The notes under the pieces: model-generated
Database searches by the model: none
Told to the model about the DNA's origin: nothing
The model's input: only the letters and a program-made list of their open reading frames with translations
Made by a program: the position numbers and the translations under genes
In this document: positions 1 to 10,827 of the stretch, in pieces
Layout of the letters: each line of letters opens with the position of its first letter
How positions within the stretch are numbered: the stretch's first letter is position 1
Assembly: GCF_019399895.1 (NCBI RefSeq)
Contig: NC_091864.1
Coordinates: 9,402,001-9,466,000 of the forward strand
Source: Cardiocondyla obscurior
Taxonomy: Eukaryota > Arthropoda > Insecta > Hymenoptera > Formicidae
Direction of reading: 5' to 3'
Length of the DNA: 64,000 bases

Positions 1-8
1 GATTGATT
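1..8 (+). promoter_or_regulatory. GATTGATT element upstream of OR-1
   Basis: The window opens with GATTGATT followed by a TTCAC/GAGTGGGG stretch, 164 bp before the OR-1 start codon. The same octamer stands 155 bp before OR-2 (followed by a similar TTCACGTGAGTGGG) and 136 bp before OR-3. A shared regulatory role for this clade is inference. The rest of 1-164 is T-rich leader with nothing else recognised. Confidence 0.4.
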
Positions 9-164
9 CATATTCACGAGTGGGGATGAATCGTGCACGGACACCGAGGAGAAATGATCGTTGCTCCCCATTTCTTTTTTAACTGCAGTATCGAACAAAT
101 GTACGAACGTTGAGTATTTTATTTTATTTTATTTTTTTTTTTACGTTTCGAGAAACATTGGCAA

Positions 165-2004
165 ATGGTCATTACAAATACCATTAGCCCGGTGCTGAAA
201 ATTGGCCTCCAGTTCCTCGGGATTTGGCCGGATGTCTCGTATTCCGCTGTTCACTGGTTCGGCTTTATGTCGACCCTTATAATTGTACAGTACTTCCAGT
301 ATGCGTACATTTTTCAACACTTAAAGATCAGCGAGTTCTCGAACCTTATTGACGCCCTGACTGTGACCGTAGATTACAGTTTGACGTTTTTTAAATTAAT
401 CGGTCTGTGGTTGCATCGCCGGTAAGATATTTTAATTGTTTGCTTGTTTTTCCGTATTCGATTAATTGCCGAAGCGAAAATTTCCCTTAGTCTTTTAATA
501 CATTGTTAGTTTATGCACTGTGCATCGATAATGTTAATTGTTGAATTTTTTAAAATATTTTTATTTTTTTTCGAAAGAAAATGCAACGTTTATCTGGAAT
601 ATTTAATAACTAGAAATAATATATTGCAGAGTATTTCATCAAATTTTAGCTGATATGGATAGTGACTGGCGCGAGTGCAACGATATCGATCAGCACTTGT
701 ATCTGATGACAATTAAAGCTAACATATCGTATTTCTTTTCGAACCTCATGTACAGCATCACTATGATTTTTACCGTGCTTTATCTTCTAGGAGACTACAT
801 GATTAACTTTATATTCGTAAACAAAGATTACAACGTTACTTCGCGACAGCTTCCTATAAAGTTATACTTACCCTTCGAAACTGAGCAATCACCGGTGTTC
901 GAGCTTCTCGTTGTACTAATATTTATACATGTGATGTTACACGTCAGCATACTTACTATTCTAAATGGATTAATTCTTACTTTGGTAACTTCCACAAGTC
1001 ACACTTGCATTTTGTTCTTTATTCATTATTTTTTATATTTTTTTTAAGTAAAAAATTGATTTATTCTGAAAGCTAATAGCTCGTGAGAATTTAAATGTAT
1101 TTTAGGTGCTGCACGTCAGTGGGCAAATCGACATAATGTGCTATGAATTTGAAAATATTTCAAAAAACGCTCTTCTTCATAAATATACTGTGTCTTTGTT
1201 TCACATGCAAATCAAGAGGCATAACAAGATTATTTTATTCGCTGAAAACATCGAGAAACTCTTCTCTTTTATTGCTTTGATGCAAGTTATTTGTAACACC
1301 TTGGTCATTTGCTTTCTAGGGTTCTTTTTCATTATTGTAAGTTCCGTAATTAATGCGCGATAATTAATATTGTATATAGAATTTATTTTCTTTTCTCTTT
1401 ATCGAACTAGTCTTTATATAACGAATCCGATGTTTTCGTATTAGTGAAAACCGTCCTCGCTTATCTCGGGATAATGTGCGAGCCTTTCGTCATTTGCTTA
1501 GCCGGGGAACATCTGAGTTTTAAAGTAAGTATTTACGGAATTAGTTAAAAAAAAAATTAATTAACACAAGATTTAATAGGACGTAATACTTTACATATAG
1601 TAATAATTGATTAAAGCGCGGTATGTATTCAATACTTGCGGAAGAAAAGCCATGTGATATTGGTTGTTTTTAGAGTAAATTAATCGCCGATGCAACATAC
1701 GAATCCTTGTGGTATGAACTGCCGTCACGTCAAAATAAAATTATAATATTCATGATTATGAGATCGCAAAGACGATTGGCAATCACGGCGGGAAAAATGA
1801 TGGATGTCTCATTCGAAACTTTTACAAATGTAAATTCTTATAATCTAGCTTTTAAAATACATTTCTCTTATGTTTTTTTTTTGTAAATAATCTGCCGCGT
1901 GTATTTTTTTATACACAAATATAATATATATTAAACATAATTTTCTTTTTTAGATTATGAAGGCATCGATATCATACATATCCGTTTTGAACGCAATGTA
2001 TTAA
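165..2004 (+). CDS. OR-1: odorant receptor, six exons, 387 aa
   Basis: Insect olfactory receptor, a membrane channel subunit expected to pair with Orco in sensory dendrites. Coding exons: 165-421, 630-984, 1106-1336, 1411-1524, 1674-1829, 1954-2004; all introns are GT-AG, and summed length keeps one frame to TAA. Exon 1 carries GIWPDVSY near residue 19 and two hydrophobic helices; exon 2 has MDSDWREC, TM3 and KLYLPFE; exon 3 reads VLHVSGQIDIM and ends in TM5; exon 4 has the variant core CLAGEHLSFK instead of the usual FAGEYL; exon 6 ends KASISYISVLNAMY. The ATG at 165 is chosen because it places GIWP at the same distance as in OR-2. Closest relative in the window is OR-2. Family assignment is strong; ligand unknown. 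Confidence 0.92.
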
Positions 2005-2723
2005 TGCCGAAAAGCTACGTGTTATAAATGCATTTTTAATTTAATGTATTTGATTAGTAGCGAAATATTTTATAGTGTACGAATAACGAAATGTTTCTAA
2101 CATTTTCAAGTAGAAACTTTTTGCTTTTAAAATTTCTTTCTCGAAGGGGGGAAAGAGATTGTTTTTTCACTCCGCTCTCGGAGTCATTAAAGAAAATTAC
2201 TCATTATTACGTCCCCCATTCAGAAAGTTTTTCCCTATTATCTCTCTTAAAAACCGAAGGTTAAGCTACTCGAATGTAATTTAGTTCCTTTCGCGCAGAA
2301 TAGCTGATACATCATTTTTACTGTCCTTCCGCTGTAGGTTTAATTATTTTTGCAATGTAGAGAACACGATGGACATTTGTTTCTTGATGCGGCTGCGTTG
2401 CTAAGAAACGCATTTTGCAAAAAAAAGCCTGACTTGCGCACCGATGTGTTCATTTAGCATTCAAACCTGAGATCTTTGCTGTACGTATTATGATGCTAGA
2501 CCACCAATAGAATTACCGGGTATCAATGCAAATAACAATAGCTCTATTTCGATTTGCTGTTACTACGCAATAGGTAACGGCACCATATTTATTCGAGTGG
2601 GGGTGTTTTGCGTGAGGTTGCTTTTAAAGAACTGCCGATGTACTTACAGTTCTTTTTCAGGGCAAAGAATTAAATACGTTGAGGGTGATCTTTATTTCCT
2701 CGCGATCTTGACACCGTTCGTGA
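2005..2723. other. intergenic, OR-1 to relic
   Basis: No gene seen. AT-rich 3' flank of OR-1. Around 2596 a GAGTGGGGGTG stretch followed by TTTTGCGTGAGG resembles the region just upstream of OR-1 and OR-2 and is probably the decayed leader of the relic that follows. Confidence 0.5.
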
Positions 2724-3389
2724 ATGACAGTCGCAACTTATCGTCAGTTCAATGCTGAAGATCAGCCTCCAGTTATTTGATGTGCGGCCGGATGTGTCGC
2801 GGTTCTATTTCTTACATCGTTAAATCCCAGGAAGACAATAGTACTCGTGATAATAAAATCGCCAACTGGTAACCGGCTCAAGAAGAAAAAAAAACTTATC
2901 TCTAGAAACTTTCAGGTAAATCTTTAAATAATTATTTAATAGTTGGCAATAAATTTTAGTACTTATTAGAAAATATGTACGTACGCGTAGAGAAATAATA
3001 GTCTTTCATTACTTGTTGTTTAAATAAAATATTAATGTCGCAAATATTAATGCAATATGTGTAGTTGATGTCCACTTTTTCTCGCAATTACGTTCTGCAA
3101 CAATTTAATTATTACATTATTCGAGGAAATTATTCGTTGTTTCTACTCTTTAATATTTTTAGTTAAATATTCATTACTGCATTATTCGAATTTGCCGTAC
3201 GAGGGATGTACGGTGCACGTTATTACGCTATTTGAATTTAATATATCAGAAGAATACAACGGTGCTTTTTCTTCTATCTTCTTAAAAGCTCGCGATCGAT
3301 GCGATGAATACAATTCCGTTGTCCAGAACATTCAAGATATAATTATGAACTTTTATATCGCCCTAATTACAAAGATTATCTTTATCTAG
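2724..3389 (+). pseudogene. decayed odorant receptor relic (exon 1 and exon 3 remnants)
   Basis: From the ATG at 2724 the DNA tracks OR-2 exon 1: ATGA, CGTCAGT, then LKISLQLFDVRPDVSR matching LKIGLQ-LGIWPDVS, but with a one-base frameshift and an early stop near 2821. At 3192-3389 a reading frame aligns with exon 3 of OR-1: VHVITLFEFNIS against IDIMCYEFENIS, and QNIQDIIMNFYIAL against ENIEKLFSFIAL. Exons 2, 4, 5 and 6 are not recognisable. It lies between the two most similar clade members, so it looks like a third tandem copy that died. The homology is by eye; the exon 1 match is the stronger part. Confidence 0.7.
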
Positions 3390-3568
3390 AAAACGGTGCA
3401 TATCCATTTTCTTTTCTTTTTTTTACGGCATTGTCAGTAGGAAGAGATGATTCAACGCGCAATTTTTTGTTACTTCAACCTATACATTATAAGACCGCTA
3501 AAGAAACACATAATGCTCGCATGAGATAATTCTATCTCGAATTGCTATTATGCACAATGTGTAATAGC

Positions 3569-3576
3569 GATTGATT
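3569..3576 (+). promoter_or_regulatory. GATTGATT element upstream of OR-2
   Basis: GATTGATT lies 155 bp before the OR-2 ATG, within an AATAGCGATTGATTCGCG context and followed by TTCACGTGAGTGGG, paralleling the left end of the window upstream of OR-1. Confidence 0.4.
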
Positions 3577-3723
3577 CGCGTTCACGTGAGTGGGAGCGCG
3601 CCGCACGCGCACAAGGTTTGCACTTAGAAAAACTGTCAGTTCCTCATCAGTTTTCTCTTATGGTCGCAGCAAACGGATGCGTTGATCTCTACCCTCGCAT
3701 TTTTTAAGAGAAATTCTTAACGA

Positions 3724-5189
3724 ATGATAACCACGAGCACCGTCAGTCCGGCGCTAAAAATCGGTCTGCAATTGCTTGGTATATGGCCGGGAGTGTCACA
3801 TTCCGCGCTTTATTGGCTAACTTTTATGTCGAGTATAATAGTCATTCAGTACTTTCAATACCTGTACATACTCGAGCACTTCAGGATCAGCGAGCTGTCA
3901 AATCTCGTCGACGGCTTGTCGCTGACTTTAGATTACAGTTTGACGTTTCTCAAACTGGCCAGTCTATGGATACATCGCCGGTAAGACACGTTGCGCGTTT
4001 ATTTCTCGTTTAATCACTTTTCAAAGTAGCCGACTCTGCGAGAACGTGAATATAAATTTTTCTACCTTAGACTATTCTCTTTAATTATTTTATATTTTAT
4101 TTTAATTATTGACGTGTTATACTTTATCTAAAAAAAAAGATATCAAATATATTAATTATTTAACGTGTAGAGTTTTTCATAAAATTCTGGCTGCTATGGA
4201 TAACGATTGGCGCGAGTCCATCAACATCGATCGGCATTTAAGTACAATGGTAATTAAAGCCAATGTATCCCGTTTTTATTCCAACGCTATGTTGAGCTTT
4301 AACGGAGTTGCCGCGGTGCTTTACGTCTTGAGCGATTACGTGATTCGTTTTGTGTATTTGACGAAAGATTATAACAGCACCTTGCGGCAGCTTCCCATCA
4401 AGATGTTGCTTCCCTTCGAAACTGATCGATCTCCGATTTTCGAGCTGCTGGTTGTAATTTTATTTCTACACGTAGTATTAATTTCCTTTACAGTCGCTGC
4501 TTTAAACGCATTAGTATTTACTTTGGTAAGTAAAAGCTCACGTATTTAAAATTGTCGAAACTGCAAAAAAAAAAAAAATTGTGACTCAAGTTTAAACGCA
4601 TATCGAACATTTATTTCATGGCAAAAATTTTTTTTTGTTATTTATTATGCAACAACGCCTGAGGGTAGAATTTTCACAGCTGTATTAAATATATTTCAGG
4701 TGATTCACGTGAGCGGGCAAATTGAGATAATATGTCAAGAGTTCCGAAATATGTCTACGGATGTTTTTCTTTATCGATCTTCCGCATTTATATTAGGAAC
4801 GCTGGTTGAAAGGCACAACAAAGTCTATGCATTTTCCGAAAACATCGAGAAACTTTTCTCTTTCATCGCATTGATGCAAGTTGTTTGGAAAACTTTAGTT
4901 ATTTGCTGCTTAGGATTCATTATCATAATTGTAAGTGTTATCATAAATGCATAGCAATCGATATTAAAAATTACACTTTTTTTTTTGCTCCGCATTGGAA
5001 AAACAGTCCCTTCATAACGACACCGACGTCCTCGTGTTTGTAAAAGCCATTTTGGCGTACATTGCCGTAATGATAGAAGCTTTTATTATCTGTTTTGCGG
5101 GAGAATATCTTAGTCTTAAGGTCAGTATAATGCTGTGAACAGTTACAGCATTTAAAACTTGAACGTATGTTTTTTTTTGTTTATATCAC

Positions 5190-5241
<52 letters not shown>

Positions 5242-5698
5242 TAAATTAGTAAAATTAAAATATGGTAGACTAGAAAAAAGCTCTTTTTTTTAGATAAAAA
5301 AAAACTCGGGCCGAGAGACGAAGCATCGTACTTTGTGCAATATTTTTAACATAATTAACGTTATTTTAGAACAAGTCAGTCGCCGATGCAGCGTACGAAT
5401 CGTTGTGGTACGATATGCCGCCAAATCAGAGTAAAATTATATCATTCATGATAATGAGATCTCAGAGACGACTGTCGATCACAGCGGGAAAAATGATGGA
5501 CATGTCATTCGAGGCTCTAACAACTGTAATCTTACGCTACCTCTTTGCCGAATAAAAAAAAACTTTCTTACGCTTATAATATTGATCTTAGCACTTGAAC
5601 AGCATACTTCTCTTTGCATTTAAATTCTTTAACTTTTACTTGTTTAGATCATGAAGACAGCAGCATCGTATGTATCCGTGTTGAATGCCTTGTATTGA
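3724..5698 (+). CDS. OR-2: odorant receptor, six exons, 387 aa
   Basis: Coding exons: 3724-3980, 4171-4525, 4700-4930, 5007-5120, 5370-5525, 5648-5698, ending in TGA. Exon lengths are identical to OR-1, so the two are tandem duplicates. Exon 1 has GIWPGVSH and YFQYLYILEHF; exon 2 has VFHKILAAMDNDW, TM3 and KMLLPFE; exon 3 VIHVSGQIEII then ENIEKLFSFIALMQ; exon 4 the typical ICFAGEYLSLK; exon 5 begins NKSVADAAYESLWY; exon 6 ends YVSVLNALY. Intron 4 holds an AT dinucleotide run. The substrate is unknown; membership of the insect OR family is supported by the complete seven-helix layout and C-terminal motif. Confidence 0.92.
5193..5238. repeat. (AT)n microsatellite
   Basis: An uninterrupted AT dinucleotide tract of about 46 bp within intron 4 of OR-2. 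Confidence 0.9.
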
Positions 5699-7467
5699 AA
5701 ATACGACGGAGGTACAATAGTTAACTTGTGAAAATTTCCATTTAAATTAGTATACATAATTTAGAAACTGTTAATTATTCGAGATAGTCAATTATTAAAC
5801 TGTTGTTAATAACTCAGTAACTGTTCCTTGAATCTTCGTATCTGTATTCCGAAATGACTCCGGGGAGGAGAAACTTCGAAACTACGCCGTTTAAAATAAG
5901 ATATAATACAAACCCGGATAATCGTCTCCGTTGGAGTTAACGGATCGGTAGCGTTTTGGTTCCTATAATTACAGAACACCCGGACGGATAATAAGCTATT
6001 TCGAATTACTGCTGGGCTATGCGGTACGTAACTGGGATTGATTGATTGATGCTTGAGGGATACAGAGCACATCGATCGTTCGAGGATCGCCAGGTAATTT
6101 CGGTGTATTATGCAGATTAACTCATATGAATGCGCGATAGCAATCTTCGTACTCTCGTGTACCAGATGTTGTTAACGTAGTTCTGAGTTGCCTATTCATG
6201 CGCCTCCCGACAATGAGTTTCGAGTTGCGGAATGGTAGCTATGAATGCCGCGGGCTCGCCGCCCGAAATGGACCTTATATTGTTTGACAGAGCCGACGAA
6301 TATGCCGCCGTGGACGAACTCCACTATACATTGGCGCGTAAATATCTAGCCAATTAAAGATGTAAATAGCGGCGAATTTAACGAAAATTTAACTACAATA
6401 GAGAATGATCAGAGCGAGAGAAGTAATGCCGGTCGACACTCACATGTGATGACTATCAAAACTAATATTTTATCCTTTTCTCCTCCCCCGCTCCGTGCTG
6501 CGTGAAGCATCAATGTGTCATTCGCAATATTGCACTGAGTGTGCTGTACGTTCTACGAATTTGATGAAGTAATGCGGTACACGTCGCGACAATTTTGTAT
6601 CAAAAATTCTGTTTGAAGTTAATATTTATTGTACGCGCAATGCGCTTTTTCTATTTTTTCCTCTGAAATATCTTTTAGGTTTCTCTGTTCATTTTTTTTC
6701 GATAAGTTTTTTTTTTTTTTCCCCGATGTGACATTATAGATAATATGACCGCTGCAGATATGTAGCCTGTAAGAGGTCTACATTTTTTTTTTTTTTCAAG
6801 AAAACTCGTTACCTCACTAGACGCGAAGGGAGGCCTGTTGATCGCTTGTTGTTTCTGAAGTTACAATCTTTGAACAGCCAGGACTTGAGTTGTTCAACAT
6901 GCAATTACGATTGATCGATGGCTGTTTCCGCTTTCGTCGTCCCCTCTGCGATCGGTCAGTCCTCTAATCGTCATCACGCGACGTACAATAGATCAATCTA
7001 CGTGTAAGTTCCCTGCGCGTATCATTCGCTCATATCAGTGACGGGCGATTTACAAAAGCAAGTTATCACCGAAGTTTTAATCTCTCGAGATGACCGCAAC
7101 GCTCACGACGATTCTGATTTATTTATTTATTTATTTTTTTTATCAAAATTGTAATTTATTGCTACGCACACATAGCGCGATTTAGATCTTCTCACAAGCT
7201 TCTCAACAGTTTTCTCTTACTTGCATACTCTTCGAGTCTTTCAACGCGTCTGGCATTGCGCACATGCGCCTAACAAATCCGTTATTTTTTTTTATTAAAC
7301 GATTAACTTATTCCCCTTCCTCGAAACGTTCAATACACGTCGCTTCGAATAATGCTCTTTCTTCTGCGTAACCTGTAATCATCGTGAAAATGTAACGTAC
7401 GCTTACTTCTTTTTTTTTTTCTTTTCTCCGCCGTTGCATCAGACACGGCAAGAGTACACATAATTGC
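5699..7467. other. intergenic, OR-2 to OR-3
   Basis: About 1.8 kb with no receptor exon recognised. It contains poly-T tracts (near 6710, 6783 and 7132) and one short open frame of 38 codons at 6241-6357 (acidic, MNAAGSPPEMDLILF start). No splice-linked partner was found for that frame, so it is not called as a gene. Confidence 0.5.
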
Positions 7468-7475
7468 GATTGATT
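7468..7475 (+). promoter_or_regulatory. GATTGATT element upstream of OR-3
   Basis: GATTGATT preceded by TTGC, 136 bp before the preferred OR-3 start; third occurrence of this octamer at a similar distance in the OR-1 to OR-3 clade. Confidence 0.4.
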
Positions 7476-7603
7476 GATAACAATCGGCGAAGGGGCAGCG
7501 CATTGTTGTTCCGCGATTACGAGTTATAGCCCAGCGAAAGCTCGGACGGTAATTGTCGTTGACGAAGAAACGTCGCCACGGTGGCCCGATCCCATGCGAG
7601 ATA

Positions 7604-9729
7604 ATGCGTGCAACTTCCATCAGCACTTCCGTTGAAATCGCCCTCCGCTGCGTCGGAATCTGGCCCGGCCTGTCGTACGGAACCGTTTCTTACTTCTTGT
7701 ACATGATCAGCCTGGTGTTCGCGCTGTACTTCCAGTACGTGTACATTTTCGATCACTTCGACGCTAGCAACATCTCGAATCTCATTGACGCGCTTAGTAT
7801 CACCTTAGCGTACAGTTTCGGCTTCTTCAAGCTAATCTCGTTATGGTCAAATCGCAGGTAGGGGATGCGGAACGTGCCTTGATGCACGTTCAGCAGCAAA
7901 AGCCGCTTTGGAGCTGTGTAAAAGCCGTGAATCTGATCGGCGTGTGTCACTGGTCTTGGGCCAAGTCTGAAAGCACACGTTAATCAGAATCACGAGTTTT
8001 ACGTTAGTCGCGAAGGAGTTTTTTCTGCCGAACGCAGCTCACCGATGCGGCACTGATGCAAGACGCGAGCGATTTTCCGCAGGTTATTTCACTACATTAA
8101 GATATCGATAGAAGAGGACTGGAACAACGTCGACGATCACGACAAATCGGTGTCGTATGTTATGGTCAGCAACGCCGATCTGTCGCGCCGTTGCTCGAAC
8201 ACATTGATCAGCATCCACGCTGCGGCTACGATCTGCTACTCCGTGGCCAATCTTATACAGTTAGAGTTTAAAGATAATTTCAATGTTAGTTCAAGAGCGC
8301 TACCTGTGAAGATGGAATTTCCCTTCGAGATCGACTCGTCGCCACTTTTTGAATTTTTAGTGGTCGGCCAGATGTTTCATATGGCGTCGATCGCTGTTTT
8401 AGTAGCTACGATAGATTGCCTAGTTATCACGTTGGTGAGTTTCAACGAACACGTGGATGACGTATGATTTTTAAAGATTTTATTAACTTCGTTGCTTACG
8501 AGATGCTTTTTTACGAATGCCAATCAAAACTAATTAATAAAAAGTATTTTATCTATTTCTTTAGTTTTCAGTTTTAATTTTAATCTAGATTTTTAATTTT
8601 TTTTAAATTTTGCATCTTGAATAGAACGTTTCGAAAAACTTTTTGTTAATAATTAAAAGTTATTATTATTTTTTTTTTTTGTTAAGTCTATTAATGATCG
8701 CATTTAGGTACTCCACGTAAGCGGACAGATCGATATTCTTCGTCAAGAACTACTGACACTTGTGACACACAGTGATAAAATTTCACAGTGCGATTCGATC
8801 TTTGCGAGCATCAGAATTCTAATTAATCGACACCAAAGAATAATACTGTTTTCGAGCAGTATCGAAGAGCTCTACTCTGATATTGCGCTAATGCAGTTCA
8901 TGTCTAATACTATAGTGATCTGCTGCATCGGCTTCACCATCATAGACGTAAGTTAAACCCTTAATTAACAAAGCGATTATATCAAATTATTTTACATTTT
9001 TGTATTAAACTTATTAAATATCTTGCAAGCTCTCTGCTCTTTCATTGCAGTCTCTCGCAAAAGAGGGAGTTACCGCGATGCTAAAATCCGCTATTTTTTA
9101 CGTTGCTGTAACACTGGAAGCCTTTATCTTTTGTTTCTCCGGAGAATACCTCAGCGCCAAGGTTCTTGTAATATTTTATCTTATACGTGTAATATTCCAT
9201 TGCACTATCAAACTGCAAACACCAAATTTCCAAGTTTCTTGTTTCTCCTGGACAATAAAATAGAACAAGTTATCGAGCTTGATCGCTGCGTTTGCAATAT
9301 AAATTTTTATACCAATTTTATTTTATACGGGTATACTAAAAAAAAAAATTTACATGAAACCGTGAATTCTTCCTGTTTGTACTTCTTTTTTTTTTCTTCT
9401 TTAGAGTAAATCGATTGGCGATGCGGTCTACCAGACCCTCTGGTACAACTTAACACCCGCCCAGTGTCGAATTCTATTGTTTGTAATATTAAGATCGCAG
9501 AAGAGATTGACCATCACTGCCGGAAACATCATGGATCTTTCTCTAGTGGGATTCACCAGTGTAAGTATCTCGTAAATATATTTAATAGCGAAATAAAACG
9601 CGAAGATGTTTCGCGGTTTTTAAGAAAAATAATACGCGACAAAAATAATATTCGCTACGTAAATGAAACTTTGTTTAGATGATGAAAGCATCCGCTTCGT
9701 ATATGTCAGTGCTGCACGCGATGTATTAA
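7604..9729 (+). CDS. OR-3: odorant receptor, six exons, 387 aa
   Basis: Coding exons: 7604-7857, 8083-8434, 8708-8947, 9051-9161, 9405-9560, 9679-9729, ending in TAA; all introns GT-AG. Exon 1: GIWPGLSYGT, YFQYVYIFDHF; exon 2: RLFHYIKISIEEDW, TM3, KMEFPFE; exon 3: VLHVSGQIDILRQ with a three-codon-longer loop than OR-1; exon 4 is one codon shorter, ending CFSGEYLSAK; exon 5: SKSIGDAVYQTLWY and RSQKRLTITAGN; exon 6: KASASYMSVLHAMY. An in-frame Met at 7553 would add 17 basic residues not seen in relatives, so the Met at 7604 is preferred. Intron 1 carries a hairpin element. An AATAAA at 9895 is a possible polyadenylation signal. It groups with OR-1 and OR-2 but is more distant. Confidence 0.92.
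7905..8017. repeat. 113-bp palindromic element (MITE-like), copy 1
   Basis: In intron 1 of OR-3. Two arms of about 45 bp are imperfect inverted repeats: the left contains CGTGAATCTGAT at 7926-7937, the right its near reverse complement (ATCAGAATCACG). The arms enclose a short loop, and weaker symmetry continues outward to about 7891 and 8029. The same arms and almost the same length recur in intron 3 of OR-19. Confidence 0.7.
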
Positions 9730-10590
9730 ACGAGGATTAGTGGATAACAATTACTTGTGCCAAGCGCATCCATCGTAATTACCAGTATATTGGACAGTAG
9801 GAAGTGTAGCATTACATACATAGTTGCAGTGAAAACCGTTCCAAATATTCGTACAAGAGAATATACTTTGTAACTAGACATAGAAATAAATGAATAGATA
9901 TACATTTTTCTCTCGGAGAAGCCGTAATAAATCGTTCCGGGGAAGTGTCTGATTTTTAAAACTTAAAAAAAGTATTTCGACATTATATATTTTTCATTTT
10001 AATTCGTTCGCGCTTTTATTTCGTATCGACAATGCTACCAGAGTCCAAGTTTTGCTGAACGATTTCAGACGGTCGTATTTTCTTTTCTTTCTTTCTCTCT
10101 CTCTATCTCTCTCTTTTTTTTTTTTTTTTACTGTTTAAAGAGCAATAAATATTTCACGTTTTCGTTAAACGTAATTTTTACAAAGAAACTTCAGTTTCTT
10201 CTCTTTTTTATACCGCTGTCTCATTGTTATTCACGTACTTGCCCGTTCATTGTAACAAAAGGTATAGCCACAGAGGATAATTATTTTTTTTCCCCCTCGC
10301 TATGGATATCCGATCCGGAGGTACCAATTTAACTTTCTTCGCTCGCGTGTCGCTTTTCATATTTTACCGTTTTAAAGCTCCCTAAGCTAACCGGCCATTA
10401 TGCGCGATCTTTTAAAGACCTCCCGCCGCCACACGCGCGGTTTCTGAATTTTTAAGACTCGCGGTAATCCTAAAGACAGTGCGCTTTCTTCGTCGCCCCT
10501 GCCGGTTCTTTTTTCCCTTTCATTATCTATACCCGCATTTATCTTACTTGACTGTTGCAATTGTTCTCCTTCGGTAATTCTTCCGCCGTG
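9730..10590. other. intergenic, OR-3 to OR-4
   Basis: 3' flank of OR-3 followed by a CT-rich low-complexity stretch at about 10083-10130. No coding remnant or conserved module seen before the OR-4 upstream element. Confidence 0.5.
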
Positions 10591-10616
10591 AATATCTCAT
10601 CGGCACTTCCTATTGG
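10591..10616 (+). promoter_or_regulatory. divergent upstream module of OR-4
   Basis: AATATCTCATCGGC followed by ACTTCCTATTGG is a diverged version of the AAATATTTAATGA plus ATTGG module found before later genes, about 215-240 bp from the start codon. Confidence 0.4.
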
Positions 10617-10827
10617 TTCACGCCGATCTCGAAGTGGAGGGATCGGTGGTACGCGATGATTTTTCCGTGTTCATATGAGATCATCCCTCGGGCTCGCTCA
10701 TGTGTTCACCATCGATGCTCGAGGTGCACGGTTGGATTTCCAACGAAATCACCAAGAGCCGCGGTGATATTTACGAAGCGGGGTACTTTGCCCGAAAGCG
10801 TCGATACTCGAAGGCAAAGCCCCGAAA

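Noticed and set aside
3192..3389. 65-codon frame as a separate gene
   Set aside because: It aligns with exon 3 of OR-1 and is better explained as part of the relic.
7090..7140. TTTATTTATTTATTT-like runs as an origin or regulatory site
   Set aside because: Simple AT-rich repeats are common throughout this window and carry no specific signal.
7553..7603. Upstream Met for OR-3
   Set aside because: The 17 extra residues have no counterpart in any neighbour; the Met at 7604 gives the standard distance to GIWP.
9023..9409. 128-codon frame across OR-3 exon 4
   Set aside because: It is a shadow of exon 4 and the following intron in a different frame.
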